Source: CAYZFD01 sp964477735
GTDB lineage: Bacteria > Bacteroidota > Bacteroidia > Flavobacteriales > Flavobacteriaceae
Direction: 5' to 3'
Assembly (NCBI GenBank): GCA_964477735.1
Contig: CAYZFD010000012.1
Span: forward strand, 1-40,175
DNA: 40,175 bases
The notes below the pieces were generated by a model, which searched no databases, was not told the DNA's origin, and saw only the letters and a program-made list of their open reading frames with translations. This document shows, piece after piece, positions 1 through 8,432 of the stretch. Numbering within the stretch: the stretch's first letter is position 1; each line of letters begins with the position of its first letter. The translations under genes and the position numbers were made by a program.

Positions 1-474
1 TGGCATGAAACTCAAAACCCCAGAAACAACACCAAAACTATTGTAGGCTTGTTCGCAACCATATTTTAGGCTTTTGTCCACAACCCATATTTCTGATGCT
101 AGCTTATAGTTCCATCGCGCCAACTTTTGTCTAAAAATATTTTTATAAAAAATTCCATATTGGTTGTTGGCATCCGAAACCGCGTCATAGCCACCAACAA
201 TAAGCAAGCTTTTTTTTTGAAAAAACCAAGCCAAAATAAGCGCGAAAAAAGCATGATAATCATTAAACCAACAAATCACAGCGCGAGATCGTGGTAAGTA
301 ATATAGCGAAAGAAAAAACTCTTTGACACGATTCCAAAAAAACAAATGTGGACTTTTATGAGGCGGTGAAGCAATCGAAAAAATGTTCATCTTCAAACTT
401 CTTAGCAACAACAAATCACGCTCAACAAATGTGGTTTTGAAACTATAAACAAAAGTTACTCTATTGTGATGCAT
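1..474 (-). CDS. Glycosyltransferase, N-terminal part (cut by window edge)
   Basis: An open frame of 158 codons starts with ATG at 474-472 and runs off the left edge without a stop. The visible N-terminal half looks like a GT-B (GT4-type) glycosyltransferase: a first strand (VTFVYSF), then AVICWFNDYHAFFALILAW followed by SLLIVGGYDAV, the pattern of the donor-independent N-domain in Bacteroidota sugar transferases. The start overlaps the stop of the upstream YfhO gene by one base (TGATG), which indicates translational coupling and supports this start. The UDP-sugar-binding C-domain lies outside the window, so donor and acceptor are unknown. Its coupling to YfhO suggests a role in surface glycan or glycolipid synthesis. 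An internal ATG at codon 29 is a less likely start. Confidence 0.72.
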   Translation of the reverse strand, partial: MHHNRVTFVYSFKTTFVERDLLLLRSLKMNIFSIASPPHKSPHLFFWNRVKEFFLSLYYLPRSRAVICWFNDYHAFFALILAWFFQKKSLLIVGGYDAVSDANNQYGIFYKNIFRQKLARWNYKLASEIWVVDKSLKYGCEQAYNSFGVVSGVLSFMP

Positions 475-2873
475 CAGGGGTGTGAATCATTTTTTTTTGC
501 AAAATATTTTATCAACCTAAAGATGAATAAAGTGAAAAGCAGTATGTACCCCCCCAACACTAACCAACTTCCGTATTGAATGACTTGGGGTTTGAATTCG
601 AATACAATCTGATGATCACCTGCTTCAATTTCCATTCCTCTTAAAAGATAATTGACACGACTGTGTGGAACAATCTCACCATCTAAATAACTGACCCAAC
701 CTTTATCATAAAACATTTCAGAAAACACTACAAAAGCTGGATTTTTAGTTGAAATTTTATAGGTTAACTTATTGATTCTATAGTCAATAAGTTCTATTGT
801 TGCCGTGGAATCTTTTTGATAGGATTTGCTTTGAAGCGTCTGAGTGATGGCCATTTCCGAAGGATCGAAATCACCTAATCCTTGAAGAACTTCGTTGGCA
901 GAAGAAAGCTGTTTTAGACTTGAAATAAACCAAGCTGGGCCCAAAGCGCCAGGATTCTGGTACACACCAACAGGGTTTTCGGGGCTAGGTTCTATAACAT
1001 ATTTAACGTTGAGCATGTTTAAAACAGCTGGTTTGCGATCTGCAATATGCTGATCATAAAGCTCTTGAAACCTTCGGGGTTTGGCGGCATGATACCCCCC
1101 TAGAGACCGATGAAATTTAGCCGTTCTTGCATTCGAAAGCCCCAATGCTGGCTCGAAAACACGAAAGTGTGTGTTGTCATTTTGAATCAATCTATCCGCT
1201 TGGGTCATGGCGATTTGCTGTCCAAGGTTTCTAGATTTTACAAAATCGTCTGCTTTAACATAATTTTTATCAATTCCCCACAAGTCCACCAAAATCAGTA
1301 GCGCTAGGGCAGTAATGACAAGTGGTTTTTTTGCATTTTTCCAAAGCAAAAACCCTACAACAAGCGCAGCAGCCATGACCAGCCATAATGCTCGAATGGC
1401 ATCGGCTTTAAGAAGAGATTTTCGATCTTCAATGAGTGGGTTTAGGATTTCGGGGTAGGCTTCGAAAATCTCGTTTTGTGATTTAAAGTCAAACAAAACC
1501 CCACCAAACAACCAAAGTATGATGGCCAAGCCAGACCAAACAGTAAATGAAATGAAAAAAGCACGTTTTTTTCTTTCCAATCGAACGTCTTGATTCATTA
1601 AAGCGCCTAGGCCAACTACTGCAGCCAAAGGCACACAGAATTCAATGAGTACTTGTATAGAAGAAACCGCTCTAAATTTGTTGTAAAAAGGGAAATAATC
1701 AACCATCCACTTAGAAAGAATTTCAAAGTTTTTTCCCCATGACAATGTCAGTGCTAGAACAAGGGTTGCCAACATCCAACGGCGCATAATGGGTTGCGCT
1801 AAGCAAAGACCTATAAGGGCTAAAAACAAAACAACGGCCCCAAGGTAGGCTGGTGCAGCTACGATTGGTTGATCGCCCCAATAGGTACTCACATAGGGCA
1901 AAATTTGTTGGGCGGTTTCGGGTTCTAGTGTTCCTAAGAATTTTATCAGTGCACTGTTTTCATCCAAACCTTCGGCACGACTTCCTCCCATAAATCTCGG
2001 AAGGAAAAGGTTTAGAGATTCTGAGATTCCGTAACTGTATTCTGTAATATAATCAAAGTCAAGACCATCTGCTGCACCATCGTTCTCTTTGGAGAGTTCA
2101 CTTTTACCTCGGGTGCTATAAGCTGTATATTCTGCTGTAGCCAGTAAGGCTGTAGCGTTGAGCATAAGAGAAAATATCAACCCAATAAACAAAACAGTAA
2201 CGGATGTAAACCAAAACTTAAGCTGTTGCTTTCTAAAAGCCTCCCATCCATAAACAAGTCCAATAATAAGCACCATCAAAAGGGTGTAGTAGGTCATTTG
2301 GTAGTGGTTCACATTGATTTGCAAGCCAAGAGCCAAAACAAAAACCCACCAACTCAACCAGGTTCTGCGCCGCAAGCAAACCACCACCGCGGCAATGATG
2401 AGTGGAAGGTAGCCCAAAGCTTGTGCTTTGGTGTTATGTCCCACGCCTAAAATGATAATCAAATAGGTCGAAAACCCATAGGCTATAGCTCCGATCAAAG
2501 CTTCAGGCCATTGAAAGCGCAAGAGCAACATAGCTAAGAAGAAACTTAGTAGGTATAGAAATAAGTAGTCTGCAGGACGTGGCAAAAACCGAAGGATCTT
2601 GTCAATGGATTGCAAGAAATCATAAGGATAATCCGCAAGAACTTGATAACTTGGCATCCCTCCAAAAGCATTGTCTATCCAGTAGGGCTCTTCGTTAAAT
2701 TGGTTTCTATGATCAACCACCTGTCGGGACATGGCTTGAGATTGCACAATGTCGGACTGGGGCAAGACTTTTGACTGCAAAACAGGGTAGAAATATGCTA
2801 GGGCAAGGACCACAGCAAAGAGCGCTCCCAAAAGAGGAAATTTAATTTTGCTCAATAACTTAAATCGTTTCAT
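474..2873 (-). CDS. YfhO family polytopic membrane protein
   Basis: A 799-residue integral membrane protein. After a first transmembrane helix (about residues 12-30) comes a periplasmic loop with PQSDIVQSQAMSRQ and the PYWIDNAFGGMPSYQ segment typical of YfhO proteins. Many transmembrane helices follow to about residue 530. A soluble C-terminal region (about 540-765) contains ALGPAWFIS and FSEMFYDKGWVSYLDG, and there is a final helix near 770-790. This arrangement matches the GT-C-like YfhO family, whose characterised Gram-positive members help glycosylate cell-wall polymers. In Bacteroidota the substrate is not established. The start overlaps the upstream DUF4834 stop by four bases (ATGA), and the stop overlaps the downstream glycosyltransferase start, so the three genes form a coupled chain. 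Confidence 0.9.
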   Translation of the reverse strand: MKRFKLLSKIKFPLLGALFAVVLALAYFYPVLQSKVLPQSDIVQSQAMSRQVVDHRNQFNEEPYWIDNAFGGMPSYQVLADYPYDFLQSIDKILRFLPRPADYLFLYLLSFFLAMLLLRFQWPEALIGAIAYGFSTYLIIILGVGHNTKAQALGYLPLIIAAVVVCLRRRTWLSWWVFVLALGLQINVNHYQMTYYTLLMVLIIGLVYGWEAFRKQQLKFWFTSVTVLFIGLIFSLMLNATALLATAEYTAYSTRGKSELSKENDGAADGLDFDYITEYSYGISESLNLFLPRFMGGSRAEGLDENSALIKFLGTLEPETAQQILPYVSTYWGDQPIVAAPAYLGAVVLFLALIGLCLAQPIMRRWMLATLVLALTLSWGKNFEILSKWMVDYFPFYNKFRAVSSIQVLIEFCVPLAAVVGLGALMNQDVRLERKKRAFFISFTVWSGLAIILWLFGGVLFDFKSQNEIFEAYPEILNPLIEDRKSLLKADAIRALWLVMAAALVVGFLLWKNAKKPLVITALALLILVDLWGIDKNYVKADDFVKSRNLGQQIAMTQADRLIQNDNTHFRVFEPALGLSNARTAKFHRSLGGYHAAKPRRFQELYDQHIADRKPAVLNMLNVKYVIEPSPENPVGVYQNPGALGPAWFISSLKQLSSANEVLQGLGDFDPSEMAITQTLQSKSYQKDSTATIELIDYRINKLTYKISTKNPAFVVFSEMFYDKGWVSYLDGEIVPHSRVNYLLRGMEIEAGDHQIVFEFKPQVIQYGSWLVLGGYILLFTLFIFRLIKYFAKKNDSHP

Positions 2874-3067
2874 TCTATTTCTTCAAAATCAATATACTCC
2901 CCCACTTTTTCTTTAGGCTTGGGTTGTTTTTTAGGGGCTTGAGGACGAGGCGGATTTGTCATATTTTTGGTTAGTCTAGCCAAAAACCATCTTAACAGAT
3001 AAGGGCTCAGCACCCTTAAAAGTTGGAGGATTGAAAGCATAACCAATAAGATAATTAAAAACTTCAT
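2870..3067 (-). CDS. DUF4834 family small membrane protein
   Basis: A 65-residue protein with one N-terminal transmembrane segment (FLIILLVMLSILQLLRVL), a basic stretch (RWFLARLTKN), a proline/lysine-rich linker and the acidic ending GEYIDFEEIE. This is the pattern I know as DUF4834, a small family restricted to Bacteroidota with no assigned function. It is the first gene of the minus-strand chain and overlaps the YfhO start by four bases. A TAnnTTTG element lies 20 bases upstream. Function is unknown; a single-pass anchor with a cytoplasmic acidic tail could be an accessory subunit of YfhO, but that is inference from gene order only. Confidence 0.82.
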   Translation of the reverse strand: MKFLIILLVMLSILQLLRVLSPYLLRWFLARLTKNMTNPPRPQAPKKQPKPKEKVGEYIDFEEIE

Positions 3068-3087
3068 GGGGAGCTTATTTTAAAAAC

Positions 3088-3095
3088 CAAAAATA
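3088..3095 (-). promoter_or_regulatory. Candidate -7 element (TATTTTTG) for the DUF4834-YfhO-glycosyltransferase chain
   Basis: On the minus strand TATTTTTG fits the Bacteroidota TAnnTTTG consensus exactly and ends 20 bases before the DUF4834 start codon. A CTTG 16 bases upstream could be a weak -33 element. It lies in the 90-base divergent gap between this chain and the outer-membrane protein gene. Confidence 0.5.
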
Positions 3096-3145
3096 CCATT
3101 TTTAACTACAACAAGCTCGATGTTTCATTTACTTTGTAAATCTAG

Positions 3146-3153
3146 TATATTTG
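3146..3153 (+). promoter_or_regulatory. Candidate -7 element (TATATTTG) for the outer-membrane protein gene
   Basis: An exact TAnnTTTG match ends four bases before the ATG at 3158. With the usual distance to +1 the transcript would begin at or next to the start codon. Only a weak TTTC lies 19 bases upstream as a possible -33 element. Confidence 0.42.
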
Positions 3154-3157
3154 AAAC

Positions 3158-4255
3158 ATGAACAACCTAATAAAACAATTTTATACATTTCTAATTTTTG
3201 GATGCTTTATTGTTATAGGCAATGCCCAATATACCGAAACCATCAATACAAATAAGCCAGGAAATTCTATGGGTGCCTTCGCTGTTGGGAAAGGGGTGAT
3301 TCAGATCGAAAGTGCAGGACACTATGGAAGTTGGAAACATAGTCGATTAAACCAATCTACGGTAAAGGGCTGGGGCGCTGATTTAAGTGTTCGATATGGG
3401 ATATTTTTCGAACAACTAGAACTGGTTGGCACCGCTTTTTACCAGTTTGATGAGATTGAAAATCATTTAATCAGCCCCCCTAAAACAAGCTCAAGAAAAG
3501 GTTTTAGGGCATTAGAAATTGGAGCAAAATATTTGGTTTTTGACCCCTTCAGAAACACCGAAAAATACAAACCTAGCATTAGAAGTTGGAAGGCTAACCA
3601 AGGCATAAAGTGGCGAGATCTCATTCCTGCAGTTTCAGTATATGCAGCAGCTGGCTTTCATCCAGACAACCCATACCCCTATGGTGATTTCTTTGGCAGT
3701 TTAAAAACCATTGGACTTCAACCAATTGCAGAACCTGTAATGAGTCCAAAAGCCAGCTTAATTACGCAAAATCATTTTCTTGGGCGATGGGTTTTTGTGA
3801 CCAACACCTCATATGATCGAATTGGCACCGACCATCCCATTTTAAGCTATGCCATGACCCTGACCCACAATCTAAAAAACCCACGTTGGTCTGTTTATAT
3901 TGAAAACGAAGGTATTGATAGTGAAGTTCATGCTGATTTGCTTTTTCGTTTAGGAGGAGCATTTTTGTTAAACAAAAACACGCAGTTAGACTTCAGCGTT
4001 GGAGGAAGTTCCAAAGACAGTCCTGCTCAATATTTTGGGGTTTTAGGTTTGGCTTACCGGATTGATCGTCATCGGCAAGGCGATATTCCACAAGACAGGA
4101 AAATTCAACGAAAGCTCAAAAGAGAAAATCGGGTAGAAAAAAAGCTTGGCAAGGCTGGTAGAAAAGCGGATAAGAAATTAAAAAAAGCGGAGCGAAAAGT
4201 GAAAAAAGCTGAGAAAAAAGCGGCCAAAAAACTCAAAAAAAATGGTGAGGGATGA
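3158..4255 (+). CDS. Outer-membrane beta-barrel protein with lysine-rich C-terminal tail
   Basis: A 365-residue protein. Residues 1-23 form a signal peptide (hydrophobic FLIFGCFIVIG, cleavage after NAQ). The body is rich in alternating beta-strand segments with glycines and aromatics (GWGADLSVRYGIFFEQLELVG, split by loops; FRALEIGAKYLVF; YFGVLGLAYRID), resembling the transporter/Phenol_MetA_deg-like barrels of Flavobacteriia. After the last strand, near residue 303, there are about 60 residues made almost only of K, R, E, A and G (for example KKAERKVKKAEKKAAKKLKK), predicted to form a cationic helix that would sit in the periplasm. Barrels normally end at an aromatic residue, so this tail is unusual. 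The stop overlaps the next gene by four bases (ATGA), indicating coupling. The transported substrate is unknown. Confidence 0.7.
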   Translation: MNNLIKQFYTFLIFGCFIVIGNAQYTETINTNKPGNSMGAFAVGKGVIQIESAGHYGSWKHSRLNQSTVKGWGADLSVRYGIFFEQLELVGTAFYQFDEIENHLISPPKTSSRKGFRALEIGAKYLVFDPFRNTEKYKPSIRSWKANQGIKWRDLIPAVSVYAAAGFHPDNPYPYGDFFGSLKTIGLQPIAEPVMSPKASLITQNHFLGRWVFVTNTSYDRIGTDHPILSYAMTLTHNLKNPRWSVYIENEGIDSEVHADLLFRLGGAFLLNKNTQLDFSVGGSSKDSPAQYFGVLGLAYRIDRHRQGDIPQDRKIQRKLKRENRVEKKLGKAGRKADKKLKKAERKVKKAEKKAAKKLKKNGEG

Positions 4256-5376
4256 TTAAAATTATAACCGTTGAAAACAAACAATCGCTTTTAAACTTTG
4301 TTAAATTCCCTTTCATACTCTACAAAAACAACCCCTACTGGGTGCCGCCCCTTATTGAAGAAGAACTTAATGCTTTGGATTTACAAAAAAATCCTCTGGC
4401 TCATAAAGGATACATGAGGCTTTTCTTGGCTATAAAAAACAACGCAGTTGTTGGTCGCGTGGCTGCCCTAATGAATTGGATAGAAATTAAACAAGAACAA
4501 AAAAAGAAGTTACGATTTGGTTGGTATGACACCATCGATGATATAGAAGTTAGCCAGAAACTCCTTGAAGCTGTTACCCAATTTGGCCTAAGGAATCAAC
4601 TCACTCACGTTGAGGGCCCTATGGGCTTTTCAAACATGGACAAAGCCGGAGTTTTGTGTGAAGGTTTCAATGAACTTCCTACAATGATTACTTGGTATCA
4701 TCACCCCTATCAACACCAACATTTAGAAAAACTAGGATGGACAAAACAAGCGGAGTGGATTGAACATGAACTTCAAATTTTTTCTGCTGAGGAAGCCCCC
4801 AAGCGGATTGAGAAGTTTTCTAAAATTATTGCCGATCGCTATGGCTTGAAAGTCTTAAAATTCAAAAACAAAACCGATTTACTGCCACGCGTCAATGAAA
4901 TGTTTGACTTGCTGAATAGCACCTACGCCGAGTTGCAAACATTTGTTCCGATTCAACAGCAACAAGTGAATCATTATAAAGAAAAATATTTCAAATTCAT
5001 TCATATTGATTTCATTAAATGTGTTGCAAACGCATCAGGAAAAATGATCGGTTTTGCTATTTCTATGCCGTCATTTTCAAAGGCTCTACAAAAGGCTAAT
5101 GGAAGTTTGTGGCCCACGGGTTGGTGGCATCTTTGGCGAGCATTAAAGCACAACGATCGTGCGAGTTTATATTTGATTGGAGTAGATCCAAAATATCGCG
5201 GAAAAGGAATCACAGCGCTATTGTTTCAGGAAATGCAAAAAAGCTTTAATGTACACGGCATTCAAAAAGTCGAAACCAATCCGGAGTTGGTCGAGAATAC
5301 TGCCATACAGGCTTTGTGGAAACATTACCCTACACGACAACACAAACGCCGATGCACTTACCGAAAAACACTTTAA
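4252..5376 (+). CDS. GNAT-fold acyltransferase, bacterial ceramide synthase / YghO-like
   Basis: A 374-residue protein. It opens with a segment typical of the BcerS-like (YghO) family: FVKFPFILYKNNPYWVPPL, then LFLAIKNNAVVGRVAAL and VEGPMGFSNMDKAGVL. The C-terminal half has the GNAT acyl-CoA-binding motif in YLIGVDPKYRGKGITALLF (RGKGIT near residue 320). Its length matches the family. The group includes a Caulobacter enzyme that N-acylates a long-chain base with acyl-CoA in ceramide synthesis, and many Bacteroidota make sphingolipids or sulfonolipids, so a lipid N-acylation role is possible. However, the family is broad and many members are uncharacterised. Its start overlaps the stop of the barrel protein gene. 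I am confident of the family, not of the substrate. Confidence 0.68.
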   Translation: MIKIITVENKQSLLNFVKFPFILYKNNPYWVPPLIEEELNALDLQKNPLAHKGYMRLFLAIKNNAVVGRVAALMNWIEIKQEQKKKLRFGWYDTIDDIEVSQKLLEAVTQFGLRNQLTHVEGPMGFSNMDKAGVLCEGFNELPTMITWYHHPYQHQHLEKLGWTKQAEWIEHELQIFSAEEAPKRIEKFSKIIADRYGLKVLKFKNKTDLLPRVNEMFDLLNSTYAELQTFVPIQQQQVNHYKEKYFKFIHIDFIKCVANASGKMIGFAISMPSFSKALQKANGSLWPTGWWHLWRALKHNDRASLYLIGVDPKYRGKGITALLFQEMQKSFNVHGIQKVETNPELVENTAIQALWKHYPTRQHKRRCTYRKTL

Positions 5377-5385
5377 GTTTTATCG

Positions 5386-5393
5386 TATTTTTG
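5386..5393 (+). promoter_or_regulatory. Candidate -7 element (TATTTTTG) directly before mnmE
   Basis: An exact TAnnTTTG match ends four bases before the GTG start of mnmE, the same spacing as the element at 3146-3153. No convincing -33 TTTG is visible, so mnmE may instead be read through from the acyltransferase gene. Confidence 0.35.
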
Positions 5394-5397
5394 GGAC

Positions 5398-6795
5398 GTG
5401 AACAACACTGATACTATCATTGCCTTGTCAACACCTGAAGGTTCGGGGGCCTTGTCTCTCATTCGGCTATCAGGACCAGAAGCTATTGAAAAAGTTTCAA
5501 AGGTCTTTGTGATGGCTAGCAAAAAGTCCATACTCGAAAAACCATCGCATACCATTCATTTAGGTCATCTGACACACAAGGGTGAAGTAATCGATGAGGT
5601 TTTGGTCAGTCTTTTTAAATCTCCACACTCCTACACAGGAGAAGAGGTTGTAGAAATTTCTTGTCATGGATCGCCCTATGTCCGCGAACAAGTGTTGCGT
5701 CTTTTTCTAAACATGGGTGTTCGCATGGCCGCTGCTGGGGAATTTACGCAAAGAGCTTTTTTAAATGGCAAGATGGATTTGGCACAGGCCGAAGCTGTTG
5801 CTGACTTAATTGCTTCGGAAAGTGCTGCTGCACATAAAATTGCACTCAATCAGTTGCGAGGGGGCTTTTCGGATGCCCTAAAGGAAGTTAGAGAAAAATT
5901 ACTCCATTTTGCCTCAATGATTGAACTTGAACTTGATTTTAGTGAAGAGGACGTGGCCTTTGCCGATCGCTATCAATTTATGGATCTTTTAAAAAGTACT
6001 CAAGTCTATTTAATAAATCTTATATCGTCATTTTCGGTCGGAAACGCCATTAAGAAAGGGGTTCCTGTAGCCATAGCTGGAAAACCAAATGCTGGAAAAT
6101 CTTCTCTATTAAATGCATTATTGAACGAGGAAAAAGCCATTGTTTCTGAAATAGCGGGCACAACCCGAGACAGTATTGAAGACGTGATGAACATTGGCGG
6201 AATTCTATTCCGATTTATAGATACCGCCGGGTTGCGACAAACAGATGATGTCATTGAATCTATTGGCGTGGCACGCGCCAAGGCAAAGATTTCTGAAGCA
6301 CAAGTGCTGCTTTATGTTTATGACCCACTAGACAACAAACCCGAAGAGGTTCTTGAAGCACTTCATGACTTTCAAAGATCTGATCTGAAAATTGTACTAG
6401 TGCAAAACAAGATTGATATTGTTTCAACCTCCATTCAAGAAAGTTTCACAAAGGTTTTCGCGCAGCAAAAGAAGTTAGCGTTCGACAAGCACATTTGCTT
6501 ATCTACGCATCAAAAAGAAACCATCAACACCCTAAAAGATTATTTAGCAAAAGACATTAAACAACAAGTCTCATCAAACAGCTTAATTGTGAGCAACAAC
6601 CGCCATTGGGTGGCCCTCAAAGAAGCACTGGAAGCACTTAAAATTTGTGAGGAAGGATTGAATGAAAACCGTTCTGGAGACCTTCTCGCTATCGATCTTA
6701 GGCAGGCACTCTACCACATTGGAAGCATTACAGGAGACATCTCGAATGATGAAATTTTAGGAAATATTTTTTCTAAGTTTTGTATTGGAAAGTAA
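5398..6795 (+). CDS. mnmE: tRNA uridine-34 5-carboxymethylaminomethyl synthesis GTPase MnmE
   Basis: A 465-residue enzyme. With MnmG it installs the (carboxymethyl)aminomethyl group on U34 of tRNAs that read two-codon boxes. The N-terminal tetrahydrofolate-binding domain shows DTIIALSTPEGSGALSLIRLSG and EEVVEISCHGSPYV. The G domain has G1 GKPNAGKSS (residues 227-235), G2 GTTRD, G3 DTAGLR and G4 NKID. The protein ends in FCIGK, whose cysteine is the conserved catalytic residue. The start is GTG: the conserved N-terminal sequence begins right there and no in-frame ATG fits. It converges on the GH20 gene with only 12 bases between the stops. Length and motifs are complete. Confidence 0.97.
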   Translation: MNNTDTIIALSTPEGSGALSLIRLSGPEAIEKVSKVFVMASKKSILEKPSHTIHLGHLTHKGEVIDEVLVSLFKSPHSYTGEEVVEISCHGSPYVREQVLRLFLNMGVRMAAAGEFTQRAFLNGKMDLAQAEAVADLIASESAAAHKIALNQLRGGFSDALKEVREKLLHFASMIELELDFSEEDVAFADRYQFMDLLKSTQVYLINLISSFSVGNAIKKGVPVAIAGKPNAGKSSLLNALLNEEKAIVSEIAGTTRDSIEDVMNIGGILFRFIDTAGLRQTDDVIESIGVARAKAKISEAQVLLYVYDPLDNKPEEVLEALHDFQRSDLKIVLVQNKIDIVSTSIQESFTKVFAQQKKLAFDKHICLSTHQKETINTLKDYLAKDIKQQVSSNSLIVSNNRHWVALKEALEALKICEEGLNENRSGDLLAIDLRQALYHIGSITGDISNDEILGNIFSKFCIGK

Positions 6796-6807
6796 TCCCT
6801 TAAACAA

Positions 6808-8207
6808 CTATTCATCCTCCAACAATTTTGATGGATAATAATTTACCTGAAGTCTATCAAGCAGTGGCAGTTGATTTTTTAATCGGGAATGATAATTTTC
6901 CCATGTCAAAAGACCAGAGGATGTCCAGCCAATTTCGGCATGCCCCATGACTCTAGGAAAAGCCATAAATTCAACCTGATCAATATTTTCTAGGGTTTCG
7001 GACCAAAGAGGTGCTTCTATCCCAAGGATTGCAGATTTTGGAACATTTGCCACCAAGGTTTCTGGCTTCCATTGATAGGCTTTTTTTAGGTTGGTGAAAC
7101 CAGCCCAATGAAGCCCAAGAGGGGTGAGTGAGTCATACTGCATATCGAGATAGGCATGTGAAGCTGGTGAAAGGAGCACGCGAGCCTTTTTTTCAACAGC
7201 CAACACAGCATTTTCAGATCGTGCCCAGTATTGAGCCACAGATGTTGAGTCGATATTGGCATGGGCAATTTCATCCCAACCCACTGGCGTTTTCCCGTTT
7301 TCTTTAACCACTTTTAATGCGTAGTTAATCATTTTCAAATAATCCTCTTTTTCGGTCACATGTGACTCGTCTCCGCCGATATGCAAATAGGGACCAGGGG
7401 TAAGCGCAGCCAATTCCTCAAATACATCAGCAATAAATTGATAGGTTTCTTCGTGATCGGCACATAGTGTGCTAAATCCTACCTCTGTTCCGGTGTAAAG
7501 TTCGGGAGACTTTCGGTCGCAGTTTAAAGACGGATAGCTTGCCAAAGCTGCATTGGTGTGTCCGGGTAAGTCTATCTCAGGCACAATGGTCATTTGATGA
7601 TGAGCTGCATATTGCACGATATCCGTAAAATCTTCTTGTGTGTAAAAACCGCCTTGCCCCCCTCCTACTTGGGTTGTACCGCCAATTTCGGTGAGTTTCG
7701 GCCAACGCTTAATTTCAATTCGCCAGCCTTGGTCATCCGACAGGTGAAGATGCAAAAAATTGATTTTGTATAATGTTAGCAAATCGATCATACGTTTCAC
7801 TGTTTCAACTGGGAAAAAATGTCTGGAAACATCGAGCATAAAGCCCCTATAGGAATAGGAAGGCTGATCTGTGATGTGTCCGCCTGGTAAATAATGAATC
7901 TTATCTTGTTGCTGCAACATCAGCAGCTGTCGAAGGCTTTGCCATCCCCAATAAAGTCCTGATAAAGACCCTCCTCTAAGTAGAATGTTCTCTTTGCCGA
8001 TCTGAAGTTTATAGCCTTCAGCAGGAATTTTAGGGTCTAAATTTAACAATAAACCCTTTTGGCCATAGCCAGATGGCATGGCAATTCCCAAAGCACTACC
8101 CTGACGACGAATGGTTTCAGTCAAATTTCTCAATGGTTCGTTTTCAGCATCAAAAACCAAAGGAAGATTATCGGTGATATAGAATGGTGAATCTTGATTT
8201 TCCACCT
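6808..8207 (-). CDS. GH20 beta-N-acetylhexosaminidase, N-terminus lost in assembly gap
   Basis: About 466 codons are visible, in frame up to the N run. The first visible codons (VENQDSPF) follow the gap directly; the GTG there reads as an internal valine, not a credible start. Residues 1-110 form the GH20b-type domain (SLSGLYWGWQSLRQLL). The catalytic barrel begins at YSYRGFMLDVSRHFFP, with HLHLSDDQGWRIEIKRWP, VPEIDLPGHTNAALASYPSL and the Asp-Glu catalytic pair in HIGGDESH (codons at 7369-7371 and 7366-7368). The enzyme removes terminal GlcNAc or GalNAc from glycans by substrate-assisted catalysis. An ATG at 8323-8321 on the far side of the gap (MKTQL...) could be the real start of a signal peptide. 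DgkA and TSUP genes lie upstream on the same strand. Confidence 0.93.
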
Positions 8208-8307
8208 NNNNNNNNNNNNNNNNNNNNNNNNNNNNNNNNNNNNNNNNNNNNNNNNNNNNNNNNNNNNNNNNNNNNNNNNNNNNNNNNNNNNNNNNNNNNN
8301 NNNNNNN
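8208..8307. other. Assembly gap: run of exactly 100 N
   Basis: Exactly 100 unknown bases, the conventional length for a scaffold gap of unknown size. It removes the N-terminus of the GH20 gene. Reading frames across it are meaningless because the true length is unknown. Between the gap and the TSUP stop (8308-8432) I see no clear gene. An ATG at 8323-8321 (minus) is a candidate GH20 start, and a 21-codon minus-strand frame at 8364-8427 is not recognisable. Confidence 0.97.
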
Positions 8308-8432
8308 AAAGTTGGGTTTTCATAGGTTTTAAGAATTGGTTTTTTAGGTTTAAGCAATCTCTCAACGCACAGCTTTGATCCACTGAACAGATGGTGAATT
8401 AGAGTTTGGATTGTGAAAAGTAATCATTTTTT

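Noticed and set aside
1110..2450. Plus-strand open frames inside the YfhO gene, and similar antisense frames elsewhere
   Set aside because: They are antisense shadows of well-supported genes, with no recognisable protein features.
4080..4250. Lysine-rich stretch of the barrel gene read as a frameshift or low-quality sequence
   Set aside because: The frame stays open, codons vary, and the stop overlaps the next gene precisely, so the tail appears genuine.
8130..8383. Open frames that run across the N block on both strands
   Set aside because: The gap length is arbitrary, so translation through it has no meaning.
8364..8427. A 21-codon minus-strand frame just after the TSUP stop (MITFHNPNSNSPSVQWIKAVR, given here only as its position and first residues MITFH)
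   Set aside because: Too short, no recognisable family, ends before the gap; chance occurrence cannot be excluded.
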